Assembly: GCA_024280775.1 (NCBI GenBank)
Contig: JAJRPM010000003.1
Location: 37,439-101,438, forward strand
DNA: 64,000 bases
Reading direction: 5' to 3'
From: Candidatus Zixiibacteriota bacterium
GTDB lineage: Bacteria > Zixibacteria > MSB-5A5 > GN15 > JACZUZ01
In this document: piece after piece, positions 47,802 through 57,665 of the stretch
Layout of the letters: each line of letters begins with the position of its first letter
How positions within the stretch are numbered: the stretch's first letter is position 1
Made by a program: the position numbers and the translations under genes
Notes under the pieces: generated by a model
Database searches by the model: none
What the model was told of the DNA's origin: nothing
The model's input: only the letters and a program-made list of their open reading frames with translations

Positions 47802-50189
47802 GTGGGTGGTAAGAGGCAGAAGAATCAAAGCGGTGTAGTTGGCTACACTAAATGGTTGTTGCGTAACCGGTTGCTGGTGATGGTCACCACTCTGGTCGTC
47901 GTGGCTATTGGGGCTTACGGGGCTCAGAATCTGTATTTCAATCAGGGGTATCGGATATGGTTCGATGAGGATAACCCGCAATTAGCGGCCTTTGAGCAAA
48001 TTGAGAAAACTTATATCAAGAATGACAACGTGCTGATAGCGCTGGCGCCTGATGACGGCAAGGTATTCTCAGAGCGGACGCTTGAAGCGGTGAAATTTCT
48101 GACCGAAGTAAGTTGGAAAATGCCATATGCAATCCGAGTGGATGCTATCACGAATTTCCAGCATACAGTCGCTGATGAAGATGATTTGCTGGTTCGCGAT
48201 TTGGTTTACGACGACATTAAGTATTCGCCGGCGAAACTAGCGGAATTGGAGACTATTGCGCTTTCGGAGCCGGCTTTGTATAACCGCCTGATTACCGACG
48301 GCTCACATGTCACCGCGCTTAATATCACATTGCAGTTCCCGGATGACAATCCGGCGGCTGTCACAGAAGTGTTTGCCTATACCGAAGAGATTCGCGCGAT
48401 GATGACAGAGCGTTATCCTGATATCAAACTTTATATGTCGGGTATTGCGATGCTAAACACTGCTTTTATGCAGGCTAGTATGACAGATATGTCGAGTCTA
48501 GTTCCTTTGATGTATTTGGCGATGATATTGGTTTTGCTGTTATCTATGCGTTCGTTTAGTGGTACAATTTCCACATTGTTTGTTATTACACTATCGATGA
48601 TATTTTCGATGGGTATTGCGGGATGGTTTGGTATTGGACTGACACCCATGTCAATCACCGCGCCAACTATTGTGATGACACTGGCTATCGCTGACTGTGT
48701 TCATATTATTGTTACGGTTTTGCGAATGATGCGTAAGGGCATGGCAAAACGAGAGGCAATTATTGAGAGCCTGCGTGTCAATATGTTGCCGGTTTTCCTA
48801 ACCTCATTGACCACAGTAATCGGCTTCCTGAGCTTGAACTGGATTCCGGTTCCGCCTATTGCACATTTGGGGAACATCACTGCAGTTGGAGTAGCAGCCG
48901 CATTCCTTTTCTCGATATTTACTTTGCCGGCCCTGCTTTCTTTGCTTCCATTGCGAGCTCGCCAAAAGGCTCAATCCAGTCATCCTTTCTTTGCCAGGAT
49001 AGCCGAATGGGTGATTGGCTCACGAACGTCTGTCCTTTGGGGTTCCGCTACGGTAGTTGTGGCGCTGGTGTCGTTTGCTCCTATGAACGAACTCAATGAC
49101 CGCTTTACAGAATATTTTGACGAAACAATTCTATTCCGCACCGACAGTGATTTTATCGCAGAGAATATGACCAGTCCCTATCAAGTGGAGTTCTCGCTTT
49201 CTTCGGGCGAGAGCCAGGGTATATCAAGTGTAGAGTATCTCACCTCACTTGAAGATTTCTCTAACTGGTATAGACAGTATCCAGGTGTCACACATGTTGC
49301 GACATTCACTGATGTGATGAAACGTTTGAATATGAATATGCATGGTGATGACTCGGCCTTTTACAGGCTTCCTGAGAGTCGCGAGCTTGCGGCGCAGTAC
49401 TTACTGCTCTATGAAATGTCACTACCGTATGGGCTTGATCTTAACAATCAGATAAACGTTGATAAATCCTCGACGCGCTTTATCCTGACGATGAAAGGTG
49501 ATGTTTCGACAAGGGAGATGCGTGATATCGCAGGAGCCGGAGAAAACTGGTTGCGTGAGAATACGCCAAAGTATATGCATGCCAACGGATCTAGCCCCTC
49601 GGTGATGTTCGCACATATTTCTGAGGTGTCACTAAACAACACATTGCTTGGCAGTTTCCTGGCGCTGATTCTTGTCTCAGGAATAATTCTGCTGGCTCTG
49701 CGTAATATTAAGCTGGGTGTTTTGAGTTTGATTCCCAATCTGGTTCCGATTGGTATCGGGTTCGGTATATGGGCTTTGTATCATGGTGAGATAAATATGG
49801 GCATGGCGCCGGTTATTGGTATGACACTTGGTATTGTTGTCGATGACACTATTCACTTCCTCACCAAGTATTTGCGAGCGCGGCGTGAGGATGGGCTGGA
49901 TGCCGCTGATGCAGTGCGTCAATCATTAACTACAGTTGGGCCGGCGATGGTGATTACTACCCTGACCTTGGCGCTGGGCTTTTCCATTCTTTCACTTTCA
50001 GCGTTTAGTTTGAATTCCGACATGGCGCTGTTGACGGCAATTACAGTTGCAGTCGCGTTACTGGCTGATTTTATCATGTTGCCAGCCTTGTTGCTAAAAG
50101 TTGACAATGGTCCGGTAGCCAATCGCTCTAAGGGAAGCGCTACTACCAAAGGCGCCACTGCAGGCGCAATTGCCGACGCGCGCATATAA
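47802..50189 (+). CDS. RND/MMPL-superfamily exporter
   Basis: 795 aa, duplicated polytopic halves; GMTLGIVVDDTIHFLTKYLRARREDG. Confidence 0.92.
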   Translation: MGGKRQKNQSGVVGYTKWLLRNRLLVMVTTLVVVAIGAYGAQNLYFNQGYRIWFDEDNPQLAAFEQIEKTYIKNDNVLIALAPDDGKVFSERTLEAVKFLTEVSWKMPYAIRVDAITNFQHTVADEDDLLVRDLVYDDIKYSPAKLAELETIALSEPALYNRLITDGSHVTALNITLQFPDDNPAAVTEVFAYTEEIRAMMTERYPDIKLYMSGIAMLNTAFMQASMTDMSSLVPLMYLAMILVLLLSMRSFSGTISTLFVITLSMIFSMGIAGWFGIGLTPMSITAPTIVMTLAIADCVHIIVTVLRMMRKGMAKREAIIESLRVNMLPVFLTSLTTVIGFLSLNWIPVPPIAHLGNITAVGVAAAFLFSIFTLPALLSLLPLRARQKAQSSHPFFARIAEWVIGSRTSVLWGSATVVVALVSFAPMNELNDRFTEYFDETILFRTDSDFIAENMTSPYQVEFSLSSGESQGISSVEYLTSLEDFSNWYRQYPGVTHVATFTDVMKRLNMNMHGDDSAFYRLPESRELAAQYLLLYEMSLPYGLDLNNQINVDKSSTRFILTMKGDVSTREMRDIAGAGENWLRENTPKYMHANGSSPSVMFAHISEVSLNNTLLGSFLALILVSGIILLALRNIKLGVLSLIPNLVPIGIGFGIWALYHGEINMGMAPVIGMTLGIVVDDTIHFLTKYLRARREDGLDAADAVRQSLTTVGPAMVITTLTLALGFSILSLSAFSLNSDMALLTAITVAVALLADFIMLPALLLKVDNGPVANRSKGSATTKGATAGAIADARI

Positions 50190-50272
50190 CAGATTGGCTA
50201 GCCCCCAATAAAAGCGTATAAATTTTAGAATACCACACACTGGAAACAAAATACTATTAGGAGAAGCAAAAC

Positions 50273-51112
50273 ATGAAACACACGACAATAGATAGTCGCT
50301 TAAGCTACGCACCCATACAGAAAACGGTTGTCGCGATTGCTTTCGGAATACTATGTGTGACCGGCATCACTTCAAATTCCCTCCGCGCTGAAGTAGCAAC
50401 TAATAGAGGTTTGGCTATTGCAATTGAAGCTGACAATCGCGATTCAGGCTGGGGAGACCTTTCAGCTAAGATGGTGATGACCTTGACCAATCGTCATGGA
50501 GAATCCAGTGAGCGCGAGATTACTATTCGTTCTCTGGAGGTAAATAGTGATGGTGACAAATTGCTGACGATATTCCACACTCCGCGTGATGTCAAAGGCA
50601 CGGCGTTTCTTTCTTTTACTCATGTAGAAGGAGCTGATGACCAATGGTTGTATTTGCCGGCATTGAAGCGAATCAAACGGATTTCATCGGGCAATAAATC
50701 AGGCCCATTCATGGGTAGCGAGTTCGCTTTTGAAGATTTGTCGTCACAGGAAGTAGAAAAGTATAATTACAAGTACTTGGGTGATGACTCACTTGACGGG
50801 GTGGCCTGTCTCATGGTTGAGAGAATACCCACTGACAAACGGTCAGGATACACCAAGCAAATTGTTTGGTATGATAAGGAAGAGTATCGGATTCAAAAGA
50901 TAGATTTCTATGATAGAAAGAGCTCGCATTTGAAAACGCTGGTATACAACTCTTACCAGCTCTATTTGGGCAAGTATTGGCGTGCGCTGGAGATGGAAAT
51001 GAAAAACCTTCAAACCGGCAAAGCCACTTCGCTACAGTGGGCGGACTATAGTTTTGGTAATGGTCTCTCCGAACGTGATTTTGACAAGAACACTCTAAAA
51101 CGAGCGCGCTAA
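50273..51112 (+). CDS. Outer membrane lipoprotein-sorting (LolA-like) protein
   Basis: FSFTHVEGADDQWLYLPALKRIKRISSGNKSGPFMGSEFAFEDL. Confidence 0.85.
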   Translation: MKHTTIDSRLSYAPIQKTVVAIAFGILCVTGITSNSLRAEVATNRGLAIAIEADNRDSGWGDLSAKMVMTLTNRHGESSEREITIRSLEVNSDGDKLLTIFHTPRDVKGTAFLSFTHVEGADDQWLYLPALKRIKRISSGNKSGPFMGSEFAFEDLSSQEVEKYNYKYLGDDSLDGVACLMVERIPTDKRSGYTKQIVWYDKEEYRIQKIDFYDRKSSHLKTLVYNSYQLYLGKYWRALEMEMKNLQTGKATSLQWADYSFGNGLSERDFDKNTLKRAR

Positions 51113-52326
51113 TGTTTTCTTCGGGCAGAATCACCTCGCGTATATTAACGGCTCTGGGCTTGAGCGCCGTGACCCTGCTTGGCGAAAAGGTCGAAGCGCT
51201 TGAGTTCAGCGGCAAATTCGGAGTCGAATCACGTGCTTTTCCTCAAAGCGCATTCGATTCAAGACAGTCTGATGCCGATGTGTCATTCTTTTTGGCTCCA
51301 GAGGTTTATCATGACTTTTCAGGCGGTTCGGCGCGCGTGGTGTTCTCTCCCTTCGGGCGAGTAGACGGGAATGACTCCAAGCGGAGCCACCTGGATATAC
51401 GAGAGCTGTATTTCGAAAAGATATGGTCTAGATGGGAGCTGGCGGTTGGCGTTAAGCAGGTGTTTTGGGGTGTCACTGAAACACAGCATTTGGTGGACTT
51501 TGTTAATCAAACGGATTTCGTGGAGAACTTTGACGGTGAAGACAAGCTCGGCCAGCCGATGGCGCACCTGACACATATAAGTTCATGGGGAGTGGTTGAA
51601 GCATTCGCACTGCCGTATTTTCGTGAGCGGACTTTTGCCGGTGTTGACGGGCGCCTGCGAGCGCCGTTAGTGGTTGACACGGACAATCCGGTCTATGAGT
51701 CCGGAGCCAAAGAGTACCATTTCGACTGGGCATTGCGCTGGTCGCACACTTTCGGCGCGTTGGATGTTGGCGCCAGTTATTTTTCAGGAACGAATCGAGC
51801 GCCGAGTTTTGTTCCGGGTCTTGATGAATCAGGTCAGCCAGTGTTGCGACCATTCTACGCGCAAACTGAGCGCACAGGCCTGACACTACAGTGGACAGGT
51901 GAGACTATTCTCTGGAAACTTGAGGCGGTATCGGAGAATACTCTATCAAGTAGGTCATTCAGCGCTGTTGGCGGTTTTGAGCGCACAATCGTCGGGATAC
52001 TTGGTTCGCAGTATGATTTGGGAGCTTTGGTGGAATACCACTTTGACGATAGAGGTGACTTTGCGCCTGCTCCGTTTGAGAATGATGTATTCGTAGGGGG
52101 GCGATTAGCATTAAATGATGTTCAATCTACCGCCGTATTGGCAGGAGCTATTGTGGATGTGGACAACCAGTCAACGGCGATATTCATGGAAGCCAGCCGA
52201 CGCCTGGGAGAAACTTTTACAGTTGAATTAGAGTGGCGCGGTTTTGTTAACGTTCCATCTAATGATCAGCTGTATTTCTTCAGTCGGGATGACCATGTTC
52301 TGGTTTCCTTGCAGCGATATTTCTAG
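51112..52326 (+). CDS. DUF1302-like outer-membrane barrel
   Basis: IRELYFEKIWSRWELAVGVKQVFWGVTETQHLVDFVNQTD. Confidence 0.65.
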   Translation: MFSSGRITSRILTALGLSAVTLLGEKVEALEFSGKFGVESRAFPQSAFDSRQSDADVSFFLAPEVYHDFSGGSARVVFSPFGRVDGNDSKRSHLDIRELYFEKIWSRWELAVGVKQVFWGVTETQHLVDFVNQTDFVENFDGEDKLGQPMAHLTHISSWGVVEAFALPYFRERTFAGVDGRLRAPLVVDTDNPVYESGAKEYHFDWALRWSHTFGALDVGASYFSGTNRAPSFVPGLDESGQPVLRPFYAQTERTGLTLQWTGETILWKLEAVSENTLSSRSFSAVGGFERTIVGILGSQYDLGALVEYHFDDRGDFAPAPFENDVFVGGRLALNDVQSTAVLAGAIVDVDNQSTAIFMEASRRLGETFTVELEWRGFVNVPSNDQLYFFSRDDHVLVSLQRYF

Positions 52327-52399
52327 TGATAATTGCAATGCGTCTAGCCAATAGTTTTGTCATGCAATTACAGACTGCAGATAGCCATTCAAGAAAGTA

Positions 52400-52431
52400 A
52401 AAACGGCGGGATATGATTATCCCGCCGTTTT
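52400..52431. terminator. Bidirectional hairpin terminator
   Basis: AAAACGGCGGGAT / ATCCCGCCGTTTT perfect 13-bp stem, 6-nt loop, between convergent genes. Confidence 0.85.
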
Positions 52432-52484
52432 CGCACTAGCTATAGTCTTGATGTAGTATCAAAGTACAATCAATCCATGGGAAA

Positions 52485-54344
52485 CTATAGCCCGTACTTA
52501 ATCAGCAATTTCTTATCTAGTGACTTGCGTTGCAATTCCGTCACAGCGCTTCCGTAGGCTTTTATCTCCGCGATGTACAGAGAGTTTCCATTCTTGGAAC
52601 CGATACGCGCTCCCAGGAATGCATTGAGCGCTTGCGTCGTTGCCGAGTTTGAAGCAGACGGAGTAAGCTGGCCATTGACGAATACTTCAACGCCCTTGGT
52701 TTGGCTGAAGCGAATTGTATAGAGCTTGTAGCCATCAACCGGGGTTGCCAGTGACACATTGAGAGTGTCACGAATATCCGTCAACAGGAATTGATTACTG
52801 TTGCGGAAGCCCAATTCTAGACTCGACCCGGAGGAAGCCCCCGAGCCATAGAGAAACAGTTCAGGGTAGTTGCTGAACTGTGAGGCCATGCGACCTACTA
52901 CCCAGATTGTGTAGTCAGTTCCGACAAAGTTGATACCTGAGAACCCTAGCGCTCCTTCATTGTTTGAAGTAACCGAACCTGGCGCAAATCTCACCGCTGG
53001 TAGGTTTGGCCCAGGTAGCGCATTGGTAATCAGCTGACCGCCATAGGGCTTTGTTGGAGGTTTTGCATCAAACTGTGAATTCCCGAAGAAGTTACGCCAC
53101 TTGGTAACTAGCTTGGCTGAACCGGCAGTGATTACACCGTCGTCGGCTTTGTACCAAACGATGGGATTATCGATAGACTCACCTATCGGAATACAGTTTT
53201 GCAGATCGTATTCAGTAGCAACTTTGACTTTGACTATCTTATCAGGACGTGACAATGAACGAACTACATAGGAAAGCGGCAGGCCGGTATTCAATGTCGC
53301 GCCCTGGGCAAGAAAGGTTTTCAGAGATTCGAAATCGGTAGTGATAGCCCCGAGAGCAGCTCCAGCCTCACCACCGAGCGCGTAGGCCTTGATACGAATA
53401 TTGGAGAGAGTGGACACATATTTGGCGCTCGCTCCAATACTACCCTGGGCAACCGCCGCTCCGAATGAAGCGTTGATTGAAGCCTCCATATCCAGCTTTG
53501 ATGAAGTGGACTCAATCAGTAGGTAAAACTTTCTACCGTAGGTCACCGAAGAAATAAACGCCGCGGGGTTTCCATCAGATATGAATTGTGAGAGGCGCTC
53601 CGGTGTCACCTCAGGGGCAAAGATTTCCTCTTTTGTTGTCGGTAATTGATAGGCCATAGTGAAGAACGATTGGTCCAACTTCACCATGAAGCGATTGTAT
53701 TCTCTATCTGAGCTAAACGCGAGTTGGGCTGAAACGCTGGTAGCCAGGTTTGAAAAACTTACATCCAAAGCTAGCGCCAATTGTTCGCGTGAATTCACCT
53801 GCTCGAAAGTAAAGGCAAATCTTGCAGGAATCGCTCCGGGGTTTTCAGAGATAATCTGATTCTGAGCGTTGAATACACTTGAAAGACTAATCTCATTGAC
53901 GAATCTACTTACGGAGTCTGCGCCATTGTTGAGTGTCATTACTATTGTTCCAGGTCCGCGCTTCACCGGTATCGGACTTGGTGTTGCTGCTTCTAAGGTG
54001 GCTCCCTGAAGCAGATTCCCCGGGAAGATCAGGTCTGCATTAGGATCAAAGAGCGGGAAATCACCTGGGGCTTCTGTTGCGCTAACCCGAACGGTTGTGC
54101 AGAAGAAATCCTCGCCGCCTACAACTTCTTGTAGTGACGAATCGACAGAGAGTGTGTCATTTGAAGGAGTGACAGGTGTGAATTCTCCTCCGGAGCTAAT
54201 GACTGCGTCGAATCCCTGTGTGTTGTTAGAACCACCGGGGTCGGCGGGATTGTCACCTGAACATCCGGTTAATAAAGTCAATGTGAGCGCTAACAGCGCC
54301 GCTATGTTTCTTGAATTCTTGATTATGTCTTTTCGTGTTTTCAT
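52485..54344 (-). CDS. Cholesterol-dependent-cytolysin-like lipoprotein with C-terminal LamG/ConA-like domain
   Basis: LTLLTGCSG lipobox; FPGNLLQGATL...IPVKRGPGTIVMTL; AAFISSVTYGRKFYLLIESTSSKLDMEASINASF; IKAYALGGEAGAALGAITTDFESLKTFLAQGATLNTGLPLSYVVRSL...KVATEYDLQNC; then a WYKADDGV...LGARIGS LamG-like region. Start moved to Met41. Confidence 0.82.
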   Translation of the reverse strand: MKTRKDIIKNSRNIAALLALTLTLLTGCSGDNPADPGGSNNTQGFDAVISSGGEFTPVTPSNDTLSVDSSLQEVVGGEDFFCTTVRVSATEAPGDFPLFDPNADLIFPGNLLQGATLEAATPSPIPVKRGPGTIVMTLNNGADSVSRFVNEISLSSVFNAQNQIISENPGAIPARFAFTFEQVNSREQLALALDVSFSNLATSVSAQLAFSSDREYNRFMVKLDQSFFTMAYQLPTTKEEIFAPEVTPERLSQFISDGNPAAFISSVTYGRKFYLLIESTSSKLDMEASINASFGAAVAQGSIGASAKYVSTLSNIRIKAYALGGEAGAALGAITTDFESLKTFLAQGATLNTGLPLSYVVRSLSRPDKIVKVKVATEYDLQNCIPIGESIDNPIVWYKADDGVITAGSAKLVTKWRNFFGNSQFDAKPPTKPYGGQLITNALPGPNLPAVRFAPGSVTSNNEGALGFSGINFVGTDYTIWVVGRMASQFSNYPELFLYGSGASSGSSLELGFRNSNQFLLTDIRDTLNVSLATPVDGYKLYTIRFSQTKGVEVFVNGQLTPSASNSATTQALNAFLGARIGSKNGNSLYIAEIKAYGSAVTELQRKSLDKKLLIKYGL

Positions 54345-54478
54345 AATGTGTTCCAGTTCATCGTCACTAAGTTGTTCTAAGGCACGTTGTATTCGTGTAT
54401 GCTGTGTTCCAAGATGATTGTATCTGGTTGGTCTTGTGACGAGTTTCTTATTGTTGTTTCCCATGGATTTGTCCCTTT

Positions 54479-54523
54479 GGCGCCGGGGAGGGTGACCGTT
54501 TCAGGTCATCCCTCCGGCGCCTC
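54479..54523. terminator. Imperfect GC-rich hairpin between Gly-rich and cytolysin-like genes
   Basis: GGCGCCGG..AGGGTGACC / GGTCATCCCTCCGGCGCC. Confidence 0.5.
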
Positions 54524-54567
54524 CGGAGAAGGGCTTTTCTCGCCGCCCCGGGCGTGTTACAATTCCG

Positions 54568-56529
54568 TTATTGTAGTTTTTTGACTTCCGCTACTTCGCC
54601 TGCGGCGCCTTTTCCGCCAAGATTATCACTTCGCGATCCGCCGGGTCCACCGTTGCCGAGAGTGAAGACGTTCGAGTCCTGCACTGACGAGCTGGCTTGC
54701 TCTACGATTCCAATACTGGGACCGCCTCCACCGCTGGCGCCATGACCACCGGGGCCACCTGTTCCGCCATGTCCACCTCGGCCACCAGCCCAGCCACCAG
54801 TAGCGCTTCCACCGCCAGATGCTCTGCTACCTCCGGCGCCGCCATTGCCACCGTTTCCGCCGGGGCCGCCTTTGCCGCCGTTGCCTACTGTTATTTGGTT
54901 GTTGATAAGATTTGCTGCGCTAGTGTCGGCGAGGATAATTCCAAATGAACCGCCACCACCCTGGCCGCTCTTGCCGCCGTAGCCACCGTAACCGCCGGAG
55001 CCACCGCCACCACCGCCGCCACCGCAACCGACTAAGGAGCCAGCGCCGCCGCCGCCGCCACCGCCGCCGCCGCCGTTGGTGCCTCTACCACCAGTGGAAC
55101 CTACAGCTCCGATATAGAATCCGTCGACGACTCTACCAAAACCTGAGCCGCCATTTTTACCGTGAGCGCCGCGACTACCTGCTGTTCCAGCGGCGCCAAC
55201 ACTACCTGAGGAGGCAAACCCGCCTTTACCACCGCCGCCGCCATTTGCGCCGCCACCGCCACCGCCTTTGAATCCACCAGCTGAACCACCGGCGCCACCT
55301 GCGCCACCGTCATTGCCGGAGCCATTGCCGCCAGCGCCGCCCTTGTTGGATGGGATGCAACTGCCAGCTTTTCCACCAGAGCTACCATTGGGGGCCTTGC
55401 CGGGCTGTGAGCCTTTGGCCCCTGTAGTTCCAGCGGCGCCGTTACCTGCGAATATCAAATTGTTGCTAATGGTCAGGTTTGTGCTTTGGGCGAAACTTAA
55501 CGCAATTGAGCTGGCGCCTTTAGCTGTTGCATTGGCGCTGCGAATAGTTAGTCCGTCGATTGTCAGGTTGTCGGTGTCAGCGCCATGCATCGCCACCGGG
55601 CCACCTTCAATGGTGGTGGTGAACAATGATGCATCACGAAACCAATCTGTTGCGTTGTACCCACCATAGATACTGACGTCACTCGCCAGCGTAACAGATT
55701 CGACGTAAGAGCCTTCCGCTACATAAACATCAGCTCCCGCTCCTCCGGCTTTGGCGGCGTTTACCGCGGCCTGGACAGTCTGCATTGGGGCAGAGCGAGT
55801 TCCTGCATTTGCATCGTCACCTGAAGGGCTGACAAAGAAGGCGTTGTTCTTATTCTCGAAGATCGAAACTACTACTTCATCGGTTCCACTGGTAGAACCG
55901 TTGACACTAACGGTTAATTCAAACACCAAGGTTCCTACTATTTCTGGGGCTCCAAATGTTGGATCCGCTCCAGTCAAAGTTCCGACTGCCGGTCCGGCTG
56001 TTTGCGTCCAGGTGTATACTGCCGATGACCCGGCGTTGCTTGAGCCGTTAAGAGTTACCGCGCGCCCGATTGAAGCGTCTACGTCCGGCCCTGCAGAGGC
56101 AACGGGTTTGACGCCGGTCTTGAACGAAGAGGCATAGGCCGCGCCCAACGGGTTTCCGTCGATGTCGGTAACTGCTTTGGTAATGGTTAGCGCATAGCTG
56201 GTGTTTTCCGCTAGCGATGTGCTAGGAGTGAAAGTTGCAGTGGCGCCAGCGACACTGACTGTACCGGTTACTCCTACTACGAAAAACGAATTGGTTGTTA
56301 CTGTTGAAGCTTTTAGGGTTTTTGAAAAGGTAGCCTTAATGGTAGTACTGGCTCCAACTGAAGTAGCTCCATCGGTAGGAGTTACTGTCACTACAGTTAA
56401 TGGCTGTGGGCTGGTTCCGCCCGGTCCGTTGGGTGAATCGCCATCGCCCGAAGAGCAGGCGCCGAGTGTCACTAGCAACGCCAAAAGCATGGCGTTGGTT
56501 ATGGCTTGAAATAATCTATTCTGTTTCAT
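54568..56529 (-). CDS. Glycine-rich lipoprotein with Big_5-like, PKD-like and DUF1565-like regions
   Basis: LVTLGACSSG lipobox; VTPTDGATSVGASTTIKATFSK; FVSPSGDDANAGTRSAPMQTVQAAVNAA; long GGxGG tract. Confidence 0.85.
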   Translation of the reverse strand: MKQNRLFQAITNAMLLALLVTLGACSSGDGDSPNGPGGTSPQPLTVVTVTPTDGATSVGASTTIKATFSKTLKASTVTTNSFFVVGVTGTVSVAGATATFTPSTSLAENTSYALTITKAVTDIDGNPLGAAYASSFKTGVKPVASAGPDVDASIGRAVTLNGSSNAGSSAVYTWTQTAGPAVGTLTGADPTFGAPEIVGTLVFELTVSVNGSTSGTDEVVVSIFENKNNAFFVSPSGDDANAGTRSAPMQTVQAAVNAAKAGGAGADVYVAEGSYVESVTLASDVSIYGGYNATDWFRDASLFTTTIEGGPVAMHGADTDNLTIDGLTIRSANATAKGASSIALSFAQSTNLTISNNLIFAGNGAAGTTGAKGSQPGKAPNGSSGGKAGSCIPSNKGGAGGNGSGNDGGAGGAGGSAGGFKGGGGGGANGGGGGKGGFASSGSVGAAGTAGSRGAHGKNGGSGFGRVVDGFYIGAVGSTGGRGTNGGGGGGGGGGAGSLVGCGGGGGGGGSGGYGGYGGKSGQGGGGSFGIILADTSAANLINNQITVGNGGKGGPGGNGGNGGAGGSRASGGGSATGGWAGGRGGHGGTGGPGGHGASGGGGPSIGIVEQASSSVQDSNVFTLGNGGPGGSRSDNLGGKGAAGEVAEVKKLQ

Positions 56530-56956
56530 GTTTACTCCGTTTGAATCGTTATTTTGTTGAATTGTCGCTTTGGTGAATTGTTGCTTCTTAGAATTGTTGT
56601 TGTGATAGTTTCTATTTGATAACCAGGCTTCATTGCTTGCACTTCCTAGTCAGGTCTGGTTTTTCTTCTCATATTCGGCCCTTCCGTTTTTTCGATTTAT
56701 TCTATCTCAATTGTCTGTATTCAGGTTGTTTCTCAATTATTTGGTTAGGACTAGATTGCTCCACTTTGAAGCTGGACGAATCACCTATTCTGATCCTCAA
56801 CCCCTAACGCGACGGAATTGGGGTAAACCGATCAGAGTTTTTTCCTATTTGGGGATATTATTGGAGTTTTTTGGTGGAGTTTCCGTTAAGGAGCTACGTA
56901 GCAATAGGTTAAGATTAACCTTGGCATCTAGCGGAGAGAATAGCTACATTGTTATT

Positions 56957-57523
56957 GTGAATCCTGATCCAACACAAGTGACCGAGCTATTGCAGAAACT
57001 CGGCAGTGGAGACAAGTCTGCGGTAGATTCGCTGATGCCACTCATATATGAGCATCTCAAGCGAATCGCGCTTGGGCAGTTGAAATCCGAAAGACCGGAT
57101 CATACGCTCAATGCCACAGCTTTGGTTCATGAGGCTTTCCTGAAAATGGTGGATCAGCGGTCCGCTGACTGGAAAGGCCGGGCGCATTTTCTGGCGGTGG
57201 CCTCGCAGGCTATGCGGAGGATATTGATAGACTATGCTCGTTCTCGTATGGCGGGAAAACGCGGCGGCGGGGCGCCGATTGTGACTTTTAATGATGAAGT
57301 GGTCGGTGGTCAGGCAAGGGCCGAGGAGCTAATAGCCCTTGATTTGGCTCTTGAGACTTTGGAGAAAGTTGATCCGCGCCAGCGTCAGATAGTGGAATAT
57401 CATTTCTTCGGCGGCCTGACCCACGGAGAAATAGCAGAGTTGCTGAATGTAGCCGAAGTAACAGTTCGACGTGACTGGCGTCATGCGCGGGCATGGTTGA
57501 GTCAGAGGCTTGGCGCCTTGTAG
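56957..57523 (+). CDS. ECF-type sigma factor (TIGR02999-like)
   Basis: VTELLQKLGSGDKSAVDSLMPLIYEHLKRIA...HTLNATALVHEAFLKMVD...GRAHFLAVASQAMRRILIDYARSR; GTG start. Confidence 0.9.
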   Translation: MNPDPTQVTELLQKLGSGDKSAVDSLMPLIYEHLKRIALGQLKSERPDHTLNATALVHEAFLKMVDQRSADWKGRAHFLAVASQAMRRILIDYARSRMAGKRGGGAPIVTFNDEVVGGQARAEELIALDLALETLEKVDPRQRQIVEYHFFGGLTHGEIAELLNVAEVTVRRDWRHARAWLSQRLGAL

Positions 57524-57665
57524 CAAGATATATGAAGTATTTTCAGATTTTCCTGATCGGATGCGCCCATTCCTGCGCGTTACTATATGGGCGCAGTATT
57601 GTTAAGACCATTGCCAGCGACGCCCGGATGAAAACTTCGAAAGCGATGCCTAAGGATATCAACAG

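Noticed and set aside
54554-56509. Plus-strand ORFs (e.g. 54945-55271 Arg/His-rich, 55268-55669 Pro/Ala-rich, 55751-56137, 56201-56509)
   Set aside because: Antisense shadows of the Gly-rich minus-strand lipoprotein gene; composition follows from reverse reading of GGN codons.
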